Below, piece after piece: positions 46,660 through 58,344 of a DNA stretch of 64,000 nt; position 1 is the stretch's first letter, and each line of letters opens with the position of its first letter. The DNA is from Micropterix aruncella (taxonomy: Eukaryota; Arthropoda; Insecta; Lepidoptera; Micropterigidae), in contig OX155955.1 of assembly GCA_944548615.1 (NCBI GenBank), forward strand, positions 7,630,728 through 7,694,727, given 5' to 3'. Made by a program: the position numbers and the translations under genes. The notes beneath the pieces were generated by a model. That model saw only the letters and a list, made by a program, of their open reading frames with translations, did no database searches and was not told the origin of the DNA.

Positions 46660-49600
46660 CTGAAATTAAAATTAGGTACGGTTCAATTAGATACGGCGAA
46701 AGTAACGGCGCAATGCGAATCTAATGTAATTAATTAAGTGCCTCCATTTTCAATAGCGACTGTTCGTTCCACGAATGTATAGCAGCGTTGCACGAATGTA
46801 TGACAACAGACATTCTGGAGATTAGAGCTCCAGTCAGATAGTATGAAATCTCAAGACAAAGACACGAAAAAAAACTTTTATTATCTACCAATGTCGGGGA
46901 TATAAATATAACCGAAGTTATTATACTTAATAATAAACACATATATATTTATTAATAAATATAGAGTCGACGGTCAATTATTGTAGATAAGAAATCGAAT
47001 ACTATCGCGGTTGTTTGACATTATAAAAAGGTTAAAAACGAATTTACCACGTGAATTTTGTAGAACCCCAATTTTCGGCGATGTTGCAACCGCCGTTGTC
47101 TAGGGTAGACATACAGGGTTTTTTTAAACTTTCTATTATTATTGTAGAATACAGTAATTTCGGTTAAGGGGTTCATTAGTTTTTTTTCATTTCTCATACG
47201 TTTCTATATATAATAATTCTAATTGTGTATAGAAACTCTTTATTTGATTAAAAGTGTACGAAAAATTAGCTTTTTGCGACCGTAATTTTGTGTACATGTG
47301 ACGTTCGGAAGCCTTCTATTTTTAACGTCGAAATGATCGGTCGGTTTGCAAGGTGAGCTTGTTGGATTGTTAAGTAATGAAGGCTTTTAGAAAATGTATC
47401 AAATTTTACCAAATCTTGTCAATACCACAGAATAAAGCGAGGAATTCACTACTAGACAGGAATTAACTCTAGAATCAAATTTATTAGAAAATTCGAAGAA
47501 TTCTGTTTAAATCTACGATTCATTGACAATAAAGAAATACTTACATGGGTTCATCACCGTCGTGGAATATATCCGGGTGATGGTGTGCTGCTGTGAGACC
47601 TATGAAGGTGAAAATAAACCCTGCAATGGTGACAATAGTTGCCCACACCAGTAGCGTTCTCTGAGCTGTAGCGCCGCTGGCTAAAAACATCCAAAGCGGA
47701 AGAGCCAAGGGTATCAGATCATGCCAGAAGCAATGCGTCTTGAAATATTTGTCTTTCGTTAAACATAGGGCTATTCTGAAATAATAATTATAATATTATA
47801 GTAGACACTTCTCATTTAAATAAATAGACACATAAGATATTAAAAGGGAAGTTAGGAAAGATAAGATCTAAGAAACTGAGACCCCAGGAGATAAAGAGAA
47901 GAAGAAGACATCTTACATTGCTATTTTTGTGCAAATATCCATCGATTTAAAGCACTTATGTAAAGTTCCCCCAAATTCAGTATTACTGGGAGTCACTAAT
48001 TCTGAGTTTCTTTCAATCCAGAAGCCATCTCGCTCTAGCCAGAACCACGACTAGATTAATGAATATCATCCATCAGAAATTAGAAGAGTTCACACACGAA
48101 CGGATATCGAATCACCATACCAAGGCGTTGCCCAACATCTGAACTGCCTTATGATATTGAACTCGCTAGGCTATGCTAGCAGACCCACGCCTAGCTATTG
48201 TTGCTTAGTTTCTTCTTTTCCTCTATCTGTCCCCTATTTTATCTCCTCCTCTTTCAGTCTGAAAATCCTTTTGTTCTTCATGCCGGTTGCGTTCAGCTTT
48301 CTATTGCAGTATCCCGGGGTCCCGTCTAGCATAGAGGCCATGTTCATTTTGTAGCCTCGGCAAAAAATCCTCTTCTTTTTCGGCTGTCATGTTTAATACC
48401 GAACGTTTAGTTATCATATTGGCTATTACAACCTTATTGGCCGCCATTTCAGTAATCGGATATAGCCGATTACTAAAACCATTCCCGCAAATCATACAAC
48501 TAAGATATTCTTCTTTTCCTCGTACCTCTTCCTTCGGCCTATAGGTTTGATTTATTTGATACACAGTTTTGTATCTTTCGGGATAACGCATTACATTATT
48601 TTACGGGTCTTTATTGTCCTCAATATTCTTGTTTTTGCTCAAACCCTTTAGGACATCTTCATTTCTGACTCTGCCAACCCAGAATATACGTGGCATACTG
48701 CGACAGCCCCCACATTTCGATCTATATTAATAGAGTGTCTCTAAGTGTTTAGCTTTCCATCCCATATAATAATATTGGGAATACGTAGTATCTCAGAAGT
48801 TGATCTTCATTGTAAGTTGATGTTTCTTCCTCAAAATAGTTTTTCATCTTAAAACTGCACTTCTGAAATTTTCAATGTAGACTTTTAATGCTACTCTCAT
48901 ATTCCATTTGTCGTTGAAATTGCAGCTAAGGTAAATTATGTTATCAGGCTTCCCTATTGGAATTTTGTAAGCTGTAACTTTCAGCTATTGGCAGTTAGTA
49001 CGTTACATTGTTTAAATCTTATATTGTTTATGTTACCTTGAACCCACTTTTAAATTTATGTAGTGCTTCTTTAAAGATGAATTTAGAGTAAACATTGAAA
49101 ATCATTAGTTATATTATGCAATCCGTTCTGACTTAGCGCCGTATCTCCATATAAACAGGCCATAAATGACGTGCGCTTTTTAGTGCCAGTAGAGATTAAT
49201 ATTCATATGGAAGTCTTTGTCGTCGTAGGATTTTTGTTGTAGTATTTTGACCATCTTGTTGTGTCTGACTATGGAAAGATTTTCCATAGTCGGTCACAAC
49301 ATCGCCCTCGCCTTCTATTCAACCGAGCAGGAGGTTCTAACAAATAGCTCAAACTCCAAGCATCCTATTGTGTCTGACTAAAGAAAGTTTTTCCATAGCC
49401 GGACACAACATCGTCATCGTATTATATTCAACCGAGCAGGTGGTTGTATTAATAGGAAAAACTCTAAGCACAAACTCTCAATGGATAAAGCTAGTTGACT
49501 TATAAAGCGAAGAATAAAATCAAGAGAATCGACTTACTTGCGCAGTGATTGAATCCAAAAAGTGAATGTGTAAAGGAACGGTGCGTATAGTCCTACGAAG

Positions 49601-52600
49601 ATATTATAAAATGGTTTCGGATTCGGTAGAAAAAACATAAAAGGCTCCGTAAAAGCGATTTCGATGTCTAGTAACGTATTCGGGTAAAGATGATGTGACA
49701 TGGCATGTGTAACGCGCCATTCTCTGAAAACAAATAATTATAAAACTATTACTTCGCTTGGATGAGATATCATCTTCATCGTCGCCATAATCGCCCACCT
49801 ACACCGTGAACGCTGGCGTATTTTGAGAATCATCCAGATTCAGGTTATGCCCTTTTGTTAGTTCCACTTTATGATGCTTTCTAATTTTTCGCAAAGCAGT
49901 GTTGAATGTGTATATTTACTTTATACCTTACCACATACTCTAAACCCTTCGGCCTCAGTAACCTCATAACACGGATATCACCGAACGGAATTGCCAGTGC
50001 CCGCAGGGCAAATACCAATTTTATAGTTTTGGTATTCGTTTGTCATTTGTACTTTTTTAAACTGAAAATCATATGTCCGAGCAGGTTGTAATCAGATTTT
50101 ACCACATTGTTTTTAGCATCTTTGTAAGGAAATGATTATGCAGTAAACTTAAGAATCTCTTGAACAAACTTTGACACAGACACGGAACAAAGTCGCGCTC
50201 TATTTACGGATTGAAATCAATCAACTACTCTAAAATATGGAACTAGAGCTATCAACTACAATGGGCGAACCCGTCACCTCAGAAAGTTTAAACGATATTG
50301 ATCGTTCTGTCTCACGTGAGGTAAGCGCAGTGAGGTAACGCCACCTGCCCGAAAGGCAGCCTCGCCCACTGTCTACCAGTTTAGAAGGATATCTCCATCT
50401 GGAATTAACCTTCAGGATACCTGCTGCCTTCTGACTAGTTACAGGATCGAGGTCGCTTGCGCGCTTCGCTCCCTTATGAAGCGGTGATACGGTGTCTACC
50501 GAATCTATCTCGGACCACGGCATCATTTGCCCGGCTTATTCACCCGGGATCGGGTGGCCGAATGGTTGTTTCAAGAGCAGTAGCCATAAGGTTAACAACT
50601 ACCCCCCTCTATAGGAAACATTGCTGTTTCCAGACTCCCCTAGCTGTTAGTCGGAATCCACAATCGATTGGCTGACGCAGCACAGTGCACAAACGGTGCA
50701 CTAGGGAAGACTGGCCCGCAGGCCAGCGTCCTATCATGGCTCTCACTTCTATGTGGAGGCCGCAGGATGGGTGTTGACCCGTGCGCTTGACCGACCCTAT
50801 ACAACTGGGTCTTATTGACCAAACTGCAACAGGAACCATTAGCTCCCACATAAAATATGCAGTGCGATAATTTATATTCTGTTAACACCATCAAAATCTC
50901 TACTTGTCGGTTCCTTCCTTCAATATATTAATATCACACAAGGCGGCGCATGGTGGGTCGAAACTGTACTTTGAGGGACTTAGGAACCAACTTGAATTTT
51001 TCACTGTTTTATTTATGGCGATGGATGGCTTTATTAACCTTAACAATAACTGACCTTTGTGTTTTTTTCCTAAACTTTATACTTTAGGCAGAAAAAAATA
51101 TTTTCTGTTTTTGTATCTGGCGGATCCAAAATAATGTCCGTTTTTTTCTAATAGATCCCGCTTAAAAACTTTTTTTTGATAATCCTTGTCTTCTCTACTA
51201 TCTACTATATGTTATGAAATACTATACGTTCTAAAATATCTACTACTATACGTTCCAAAATATTTTTTCTGCTCAAAGTATAATTAAAAAAAAAACACGA
51301 TGATCCACTATTGTTAAGATTAATAAGGTTTATCCATCGCAATAAAAACAGTAAAAAAAAAAATACGTGTGGCACTCGGGGACTGCCGCGGTAAAGCTAT
51401 TGCATAGCATTTTTAAAAACTTATGCAATTAAAATTATAAATTTATTTTATTTATTTTATTTTTTCTGATATCAGATAACTGCGCTCTATCGGAAAACGT
51501 TGAAATTATTCCGAATCATTTGCGGCTGCGTGCGGTAGCAAATGATTCGGAATAATTTAAACGTCTTCCGATAGAACGCCGCCCACGATTTTTTTATTCG
51601 ATAAAGCATAAAAAACGGATTTTTCGAAAAAATTCGTAGATAAAAAGATAGATAATTAAATTATCTTTAAAATGGTGCAGGTTTTATAATAATATGCCAG
51701 ATAGTATTTGCGTAGTAGTCGTTTTTGTGTTCGGTTAGACCTAATTTCACAAATTAATTACACTATGTAATATAAACAAAATCTAAAATATTCAAAGCTA
51801 AGAATATTAGGAAAATGTTCTTGTTTAACATATATTTTTTTCGAATCGTAAGCAGTACTCGTTTAGACGTAATTATCAGTTTAAAATAATTAATTTTCGA
51901 TAAGAAATTTCTTCATTCGGTCGCCGCGCTGGCCTAGGCCCGCGATAAAAGCTATGCAATAGCTTAACAAAGTTGGTTCCTAAGTCCCTCAAAGTACAGT
52001 TTAGATCCACCGTGCGGCGATAGTTAAAATGCGTTCTAATATTTTATAAGAAAAGTCAGAATAAACAATATAAATTTCAGTTTTTACTCTGTGATAACGA
52101 TAATTCCTATTGAAGTTGTAATTCTAAATTGTTTTTATTGTACATTTTTACTTTTCCGGCCCACAAACCGAACAAGAGCGAAAGTATTGTGAAAGCGCAT
52201 TTTTTTTTGTGTTGAAGACGGAAATATTTATTTTGAATCCCGCTGAGAAAATTAAAACTATTTTCAGATTGAAGTCTGTCTGTGTGTCTATGTGTGTGTG
52301 TGTACCTTCACCATAGCGCCCAATCGCCTAATACGATTGAGCTGACATTTGGTATGCAGGCATCATTTGGTCATGACAAGAGTTGAAAATAATTGTGGTT
52401 GAAATCGGACCACTAGAGGCCGCACTAGTCATATATAATTCTAGAAATATTGGATTTAGGGACTTGAAATTTGGCACACAGATGCCTTATTGAGTCGAAA
52501 TCACATTGTCAAATTTTGGTTGGAATATCTCACATATTAATAATATTTAAATTCCGCAATATATTTTAATCGAATATTAACGCCGTGCCGATTGAGGCTT

Positions 52601-54043
52601 CGCAATGAGACCCAGCCGGGTTCCACCGCCGGCTGAAAGAGGGCGCTCATCGATTTTATTTATGAAATTAATATTCAGATTAAATCAGTCCTTGGCTACT
52701 TGTATGAAAAGTATTGGAGAGAAGCAACCGATATTTTAAATGTAAAATCAAATTAAGGTAGTTACATTTTAGGAATTCGAATTCGAAACGAGACCATTAG
52801 AGAAAGATGCGATCTACTAACAACGATCGAAGAAGAAGTACAAAAACGTCGATTACGATGGTTTGGCCATGTTTGCCGAATGAACGATAAACGCTTGCCA
52901 CGTAAACTTCTTTGGCGAGACCGTCTGACAGAATGGAGAATTCAGCGATCGGCACCGAAGAAAACCTGGCTAAATAACATCAAAGACGACCTTAAGAATC
53001 AACGATTATCGGCTAGGGATGCTCGAGACGTGGCAAAAAATCGTCAAGAATAGAAGCGAATCGTGAATGGAGTACGAGATCCAGCGGCACCGACAGCAGC
53101 GTATTGGCTGCGAGGGCTACCCCCTCCCCAATCGCCGGCTACGGAATCCTACTACTATTATAAACGCGAAAGTTTGTAAGAATGTATGTATGGATGTTTG
53201 TTACTCTTTCACGCAAATACTACTGAATGGATTTTAATGAAACTTAACAATAATATAGCTTGCACATCAGAATAACACATAGGCTATAATTTATAAAGAT
53301 ATAGTGTGAATTATCCGAAATATAACGATAAGTGTCAAGTAAGTAGGGAAAAATTCTGCCATCTGCGAGCTATTCTGGCGTGCGCCGCAAAAACCGTTGG
53401 GTTATTAAAAATGTTTCTATTAGTAGTATTATCACAATTTTCCATCACCTCGCGGGTGAAACCGCTGGGCGCAGCTAGTAAATAATAATAATATAATAAA
53501 TAAATTTTCGGAAACAAATATATTCATTTAGATTTCCACGCCCGAAAAGAGTTTTAGAAATAAAATTACTCCTACTCTTACTAAAATAAAATAAAACAAA
53601 CCAGTCGGCTCTTTGCCCGAAAAATCGAAAACACACCTATATGACGAATGGCTAAGGTTCCAAATATACATCCTCCAGTTATCCTTCTGATGAAAGAAAT
53701 TGTGCGACGATATAACGCAGTAGGTGAGCGCCAGACTGCAAACAGCAACTAGTGCCGCTAAAATAAATATATTTTCAATGATACAAGCGAACGGAGTGGA
53801 GAGAAGCACAAAGGCGAGCAGGCCATCTGTTATGGCTTCGCTCTTCCATTCGTAGCTGCGCGAAACCACTTTATCGAGCTCCTTTCGAATTCTGGCTTTG
53901 AGCGTCCTATAGAAACCGTCTTCGTCGAACGTGAAAGGCGAATTCCTCGGCAGCTTCGCCTCTCTGATGAAGAAATGCGGGAGCAGCTTCTCGGGGCCGT
54001 CGTTAATATGATGGCATTCAAAGGCTTCGGTTATGTCGGTGCC
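46323..54043 (-). CDS. Cyt-b5-r: cytochrome-b5-related, fatty-acid-desaturase-like protein (5' incomplete)
   Basis: Exons in transcript order are 54043-53637, 49723-49538, 47775-47545 and 46659-46323. All have GT/AG borders and matching phases (1,161 nt, 386 residues plus stop). Residues number from the first visible codon. Histidine clusters of the membrane desaturase fold are HNFFH (114-118), HAMSHH (142-147), HHHPDIFHDGDEP at the end of exon 3 and HALHH (309-313). Hydrophobic segments lie at about 72-112 and in exon 3. The first visible words GTDITEAFE match the end of the cytochrome b5 haem domain of insect Cyt-b5-r proteins. The HPGG-bearing part itself is not found up to 64 kb and probably lies beyond the window. 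The family resembles front-end desaturases and sits in the ER membrane; its substrate is unknown. Confidence 0.88.
46985..47115 (-). repeat. fourth copy of the hairpin retro-fragment family, unfolded
   Basis: AATACTATCGCGGTTGTTTG, then CGAATTTACCACGTGA, then TTTTCGGCGATGTTGCAACC. A longer single-orientation copy in an intron of the desaturase-like gene. Confidence 0.7.
47545..47775 (-). CDS. Cyt-b5-r: Cyt-b5-r exon (third visible)
   Basis: Acceptor ATTTCAG, donor GTAAGT. Two hydrophobic segments, then AAHHHPDIFHDGDEP. Confidence 0.88.
47790..49250. other. Cyt-b5-r intron, no further gene seen
   Basis: Short frames only, including a 96-codon minus frame at 48591-48301 with CMICG. I could not relate it to a family. 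Confidence 0.4.
49251..49465 (+). repeat. tandem pair of hairpin-bearing units
   Basis: Two units of about 115 bp, each with a self-complementary TTGTGTCTGACTATGGAAAG / TTTCCATAGTCGGTCACAA-type hairpin, then TATTCAACCGAGCAGG. In an intron of the desaturase-like gene. Confidence 0.78.
49538..49723 (-). CDS. Cyt-b5-r: Cyt-b5-r exon (second visible)
   Basis: Acceptor GTTTTCAG, donor GTAAGT. Encodes EWRVTHAMSHHLYPNT, DIEI and FYNIFVGLYAPFL. Confidence 0.88.
50245..50860 (+). repeat. dispersed repeat family P, copy 4
   Basis: Starts CTACAATGGGCGAACCCGTC. Frame 50457-50675 begins MRASLPYEAVIRC with SRTTASFARL. The right part carries the GTGTTGACCCGTG block and ends near TAGCTCCCACA. Confidence 0.75.
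50949..52014. mobile_element. 1,066-bp non-autonomous TIR element
   Basis: Ends CATGGTGGGTC and GATCCACCGTG, continuing into AAACTGTACTTTGAGGGACT and GGAACCAACTT in inverted copies (about 40 bp). The 5-bp duplication CGGCG flanks both sides (50944-50948, 52015-52019). No coding frame. Superfamily unassigned. Confidence 0.8.
51486..51575. repeat. long hairpin inside the TIR element
   Basis: TCTATCGGAA at the left pairs with TTCCGATAGA at 51575. Inner arms GAAATTATTCCGAATCATTT and its inverse leave a 10-20 nt loop. Confidence 0.85.
52220..52560 (+). repeat. dispersed repeat E, copy 1
   Basis: Shares with 62840-63100 GAAAATATTTATTT-like start, GTCTGTCT(G/C)TGTGTG, CGATTGAGCTGA(C/A)ATTT, GCATGCAG and TCATG(A/G)CAAGAGTT. 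Confidence 0.7.
52780..53120 (+). pseudogene. LINE C-terminal remnant (RTE-like)
   Basis: Reads RNETIRERCDLLTTIEEEVQ, KRRLRWFGHVCRMNDKRLP, KKTWLNNIKDDLKNQRL, and RDPAAPTAAYWLRG after one stop. This RRLRWFGHV...KTWL order is the usual C-terminus of RTE-type LINE proteins. Confidence 0.75.
53147..53478 (+). mobile_element. Helitron-like non-autonomous element
   Basis: Starts TCCTACTACTATTATAAACG and ends in a small hairpin followed by CTAG, between A (53146) and T (53479), as Helitrons insert. Interior words such as CGCGAAAGTTTGTAAGAATG are common in Lepidoptera. Confidence 0.72.
53637..54043 (-). CDS. Cyt-b5-r: Cyt-b5-r exon (first visible)
   Basis: Acceptor CTTTTCAG, donor GTGTGT. Starts GTDITEAFECHH. 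Contains the first histidine cluster HNFFH and two hydrophobic stretches. Ends in phase 2 (YR). Confidence 0.88.
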
Positions 54044-54234
54044 CTGAAAAGGAGATATCATAATGTTTGATTGAGGAGGTGAAATATTGACGAATTTCCC
54101 TGAAAGGAAATTTAATGCAATTATGAGGTAGGGCGAAATATTTTCGATGAATTCAATTGAAGTATGGTTGAAAGGGAAAATTTCAATTACCAGCTGATTT
54201 TAACCCCCCCCCCAACACAAAAGTGTTTTTATAA

Positions 54235-54550
54235 CGATTTTATTGTCTTGACCTGTGTGTATGTAACGGAATCTCTTATATTAATTTTCACTAACTGTGT
54301 GGCGTCTGAATAATTGTATTAAGGACCGATGACAATGCAATAATTTGAAAATGTTGACAGAATTTCCTGACCAGGAGCATCAGGATAAGCTTGACCAGTA
54401 TGTATGTAACAGAGTTTTCAATTTGATTTTCATAATCTTCCTAAAGGCTAAATAATTTTTAATTTCGCATATATATTAAGGACCGATAACAATGCAATAA
54501 TTTGATAATTTTGACCTAATGATCTGACCAGGGGCTCCAGGATAAAAAGA
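54235..54550 (+). repeat. two-copy tandem repeat of about 165 bp
   Basis: TTGACC(T/A)GT(G/A)TGTATGTAAC, then TATTAAGGACCGAT(G/A)ACAATGC, then TGACCAGG(A/G)GC occur twice. Confidence 0.75.
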
Positions 54551-55199
54551 AAAAAAATACTGATTTTATATGTTAGACATATAACCGGCCATATAAGTGA
54601 CAGGTATTGTCCTTCTTTATAAATAAAATTGTATTTAAAAACTAAAAAGGAAACATAAAATTATAGTTTGAAAATCACGCTTTAAAAGCAATATTTATAA
54701 CAATATAACTAAAGCAATATAACTAAAACAAATATTTTGAAATATTAAGATATTTTTTAAAAACAATATAAAATACTTTTACTTAGTATAGTTAAATTAA
54801 TTTATTCTCAATATAGTTAAATTATTTTTTTTACTACATTTTTTTTTCAGACTTCTTAGTTCTTTTACAGTGCGGCATCACTAATACCCACTTATTTGCT
54901 CCTGACTTCAATTTCCTTTCATTTCAAAAATGGTAGTATTGTGCTTGTGAATTTATTCATGCTCCAAATTAAATTTATTATAATAATTTCTATATTGGAT
55001 GTTTAAAAACAGGAGGACGAAAGTCCGATTTATTAATATATAAAATTGTAATTTTACGGTTATGTTTATAATTGGTGTGTGATATTCAGTGGCATAACTA
55101 AAAATAATGGGCAAAATTGCCCATTTTTTTAAAGGTAGCTTTTAGTTCAAAATGAAACTAAAGGGTTTGAAAACATCAAAAACACCATTACGGTAAAAG

Positions 55200-55595
55200 G
55201 TAGCCATTTTGTGTTTACGGAAAAAACACATTTTGAAATTGGTTACTATTTCTCATCCATCAACGTATTTAAATTTCTAGCTAAGGAGAAAAAACAACAA
55301 TGTTGTCATTACTAAGATATTTTTCTAAAAGGATTATCTAAGAATATTTTTAAATGCATTGTTTTTGTGTCTCCAGTGGAATTAAAACTAGTAAATAGAA
55401 AAAAAAAGAATTAAAAACTAGACTCTTAGTAAAATATTTTAACAGTAATTACAACATTGTAGTTTTTTTAAATTAGCTAGAGATTCAAACGATTTTTTTA
55501 AAAATTAGATAGAAATACAATAGATGAGAAATAGTAATCAATTTTTACATATGAAAATATTGTGTTTTTACAGTAAACACAAAATGGTTACATTT
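55200..55595. repeat. imperfect foldback, about 390 bp
   Basis: CCATTTTGTGTTTAC and GGTTACTATTTCTCATC near 55203-55260 are mirrored by GATGAGAAATAGTAATC and GTAAACACAAAATGG near 55523-55588. Confidence 0.7.
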
Positions 55596-56206
55596 ATGTA
55601 CAGTATATATAGATAGCACTTAGAGCTCTGTAGAAAATGATAGAATCCGCTTATTTTATTTATCTTTTATTCTTCAATATTATTTTAATGCTTTATCGCC
55701 GATTGAAATGGCAGGAGGTGCTTTATTGATTGCTACAAAAATGACATGATTATAAAGGATGAGGTAAATAAACATAGGATTTATAACTTTAATAAAATTG
55801 CAACGACGAAGTTTGGAATAAACATTATTTGATCATCGAAATTTAATGGAAATAGTCCAGTGATTAATTAATTGTGTTTTCAATTACAACCCGCGTCGTT
55901 TATGTGGTATTTAACCGCGTCATTATCGACGTCATTACAAAAACAAAGGAAAATTTTGGAATTAATTATACGTTGCTTCGGAAATAAAACCAGAATCAAC
56001 GTCAGGCGGGCAGCACACATGAGATATAAATATCTAGCATATTTTAATGAAACTGTTTCTAATTTGCATATAATTTTAGAATAATAATTTTTTTAGCATA
56101 CGTAAATACGAATTGTAGTTTGCTTAAATTCCAACCAATATAAAAATTACCAATACAAAAAATAACCGATTCTGACGTCTTTCTCCTCAAGATCGTCCAC
56201 CAAAAT

Positions 56207-57489
56207 ATGCAAGGCTTGAAAAATAAAACACTAGATGCCAGTTTAGAAGTCGAAAACCTCAATGCAAGCATCTTTTGTGTCAGCAAATCGTGGTTCCATG
56301 AAAGTGAAAAAAATACTGTAACTATCCGTGGATTCCAACTAGCCAGCTGCTTCATAAGAGACCATCATATTAGGGGTGGATCTGCTATTTTTGTAAAATC
56401 GGGTGTATTATTTAAAAATCGTGAAGATATTTGCAAACTTTCCATTGAGATAGTAATCGAAATTAGCTGTATATATCTATCGAAGCTATCTGCATATGTT
56501 CTTTGCTTATATAGAAGTCCGGAGAAAGATTTTCACACCTTCTTAAATACCCTAGAGATTGTAATTGACAAGTTAGCTAGGGATTCATCCAAAATAATAC
56601 TATGTGCCGATTTTAAGGTCAATTAAAAAAAAAACCAATAATGGCGATACTTTAATGGATCTTTGCTTGTCTTATAATTTAATCAGAACTATAGACTTCC
56701 CTACGCGAACGACAGCTAGCAGCAGTAAATGCATAGATATTTACTAATTCTGATATTTTTTCCGTTCAGCCAGTCAGCTGCTGACTATCGGATCATGGCG
56801 GACAAATTATTGCCATTAAGTATAGCAATGTATTTAAGAAACTGGCAAAGAATGTTAGCAGAAGAAAAGTAACGGCAAAAAACCTTAATATTTTCCAGAC
56901 AGCCTTGAGAGAAAATGATTTTATCGCTTCCACGAATGATCCTGATCATCTGTATGGTGAGTTCTTCAGATGGTATCTCGCTGCATTGGATAGCTCAATT
57001 CCCGTGAGGCAATCAACTCAGAAACTTTCAAAAACTTTTAATGACTGGGCAACACCGGGAATCAAGATATCCAAACAGCGAATGCTGCATCTGAATGAAA
57101 TACAGAAAAATATTAATTATACCATAGTTCTCGAATACATCAAAACATACAAAAAGACATACAAAAAAGTAGAATGGTTTGCTAAGCAGAAATACTTAAA
57201 ATACATTATAGATAATTCCGATAATAAAATCAAGGCTGCCAGGGATATCATTAAAAAAGAATGTATACGGAACCAAACATGTAATAATTGCGTACGCCTC
57301 AACGTCAATGGCAGTAGTATAGATGGTGCGACAACGGTTGCAGAACTTTTTAATGACTATTTCAGCTCTATACCCTTAAATACCAGCTGCCAGAATAAGG
57401 GAAATCACTCAGCTTTAGGCCTGCTTGAGGACTATCGTAAAAAAAAATTCATTGTTATTCTGCCCCACCAATTTTTCCGAAATAATTAA
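56207..57489 (+). pseudogene. LINE endonuclease and linker, broken
   Basis: Apurinic-type endonuclease: QNMQGLKNK, then CVSKSWF where SETW is usual (the catalytic Glu is Lys), LYRSPEKDF and LCADFKVN where GDFN is usual. The endonuclease frame stops at 56626. A linker frame resumes at 56905-57489 (FNDWATPGIKISKQR, NDYFSSI). Confidence 0.8.
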
Positions 57490-57653
57490 AGTTGCTAAAT
57501 CACTTAAAATGAAAAATTCAACAGACCTATGGAATATATCCACCAAAATCCTAAAGAGTTCTGTAAACGTAATCTCGCACAATCTATCTTTTATATTTAA
57601 TTGATGCATGGAACATGGATTCTTTCCCACCGAAATGGAAATGGCCAAAGTAG

Positions 57654-58340
57654 TGTTGAGGACTTCGCCCAACATATCAGTCAACAAAAGAAATAGATTC
57701 TCTAGAATCCAGACTGCAATCACACTCAATATTACACGCGTCAACTAGCATTGAATTCTATATAATTTCGGCAATTAATGCACACACAGCCGATGACTAA
57801 TATCATTTCTTTTGATCGATTCAATTTGATTAGCCTATTTCCCCCACGCATTGAACATTGCATCATACACACGATATATAAAGCCATACATTCGATCGAT
57901 CATTTATCATCCTCTACACAGCAGTCATCGCGTTTATACCTCGCTCTTCAATCATCCTCTAGTCGGTAACTAGCGCGTCTACACATCATCATCATCATCC
58001 TCTAGGCGGTCGTCACCCGCTACATTCACAAGTGCGCGCTCTCTATACTCATCCTCTGGCGACAGTCAGCCACGCATAGTACACGCGATCATCATCATCT
58101 TCAAATCTATCGCCGCGCTTCACAGTTCGGCTACACTACTGCGACAGCACCTCCGAGCACACACTACTCACACTCTGCAACTTACATTCGAGGCGTTACA
58201 AACTGGCAACCATCACATACCTTCTGAATAAATTACTTCAACTTCAGCAACATCGACTTTCAATACGGAGAAAACCCACTGATGAAAACCACCCTTCACT
58301 CGCGAGCAATTGGAGTCTAGTGACGGGTGGCCACCTCACA
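57654..58340 (+). mobile_element. solo LTR inserted in the LINE
   Basis: Starts TGTTGAGGACTTCG and ends GGCCACCTCACA, with the perfect 4-bp duplication GTAG on both sides (57650-57653, 58341-58344). Its last 170 bp resemble the two other LTRs (GGCGTTACAAACTGGCAAC, CAATACGGAGA, GGAGTCTAGTGACGGGTGG). The middle contains ATCATCCTCT repeats. Confidence 0.87.
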
Positions 58341-58344
58341 GTAG

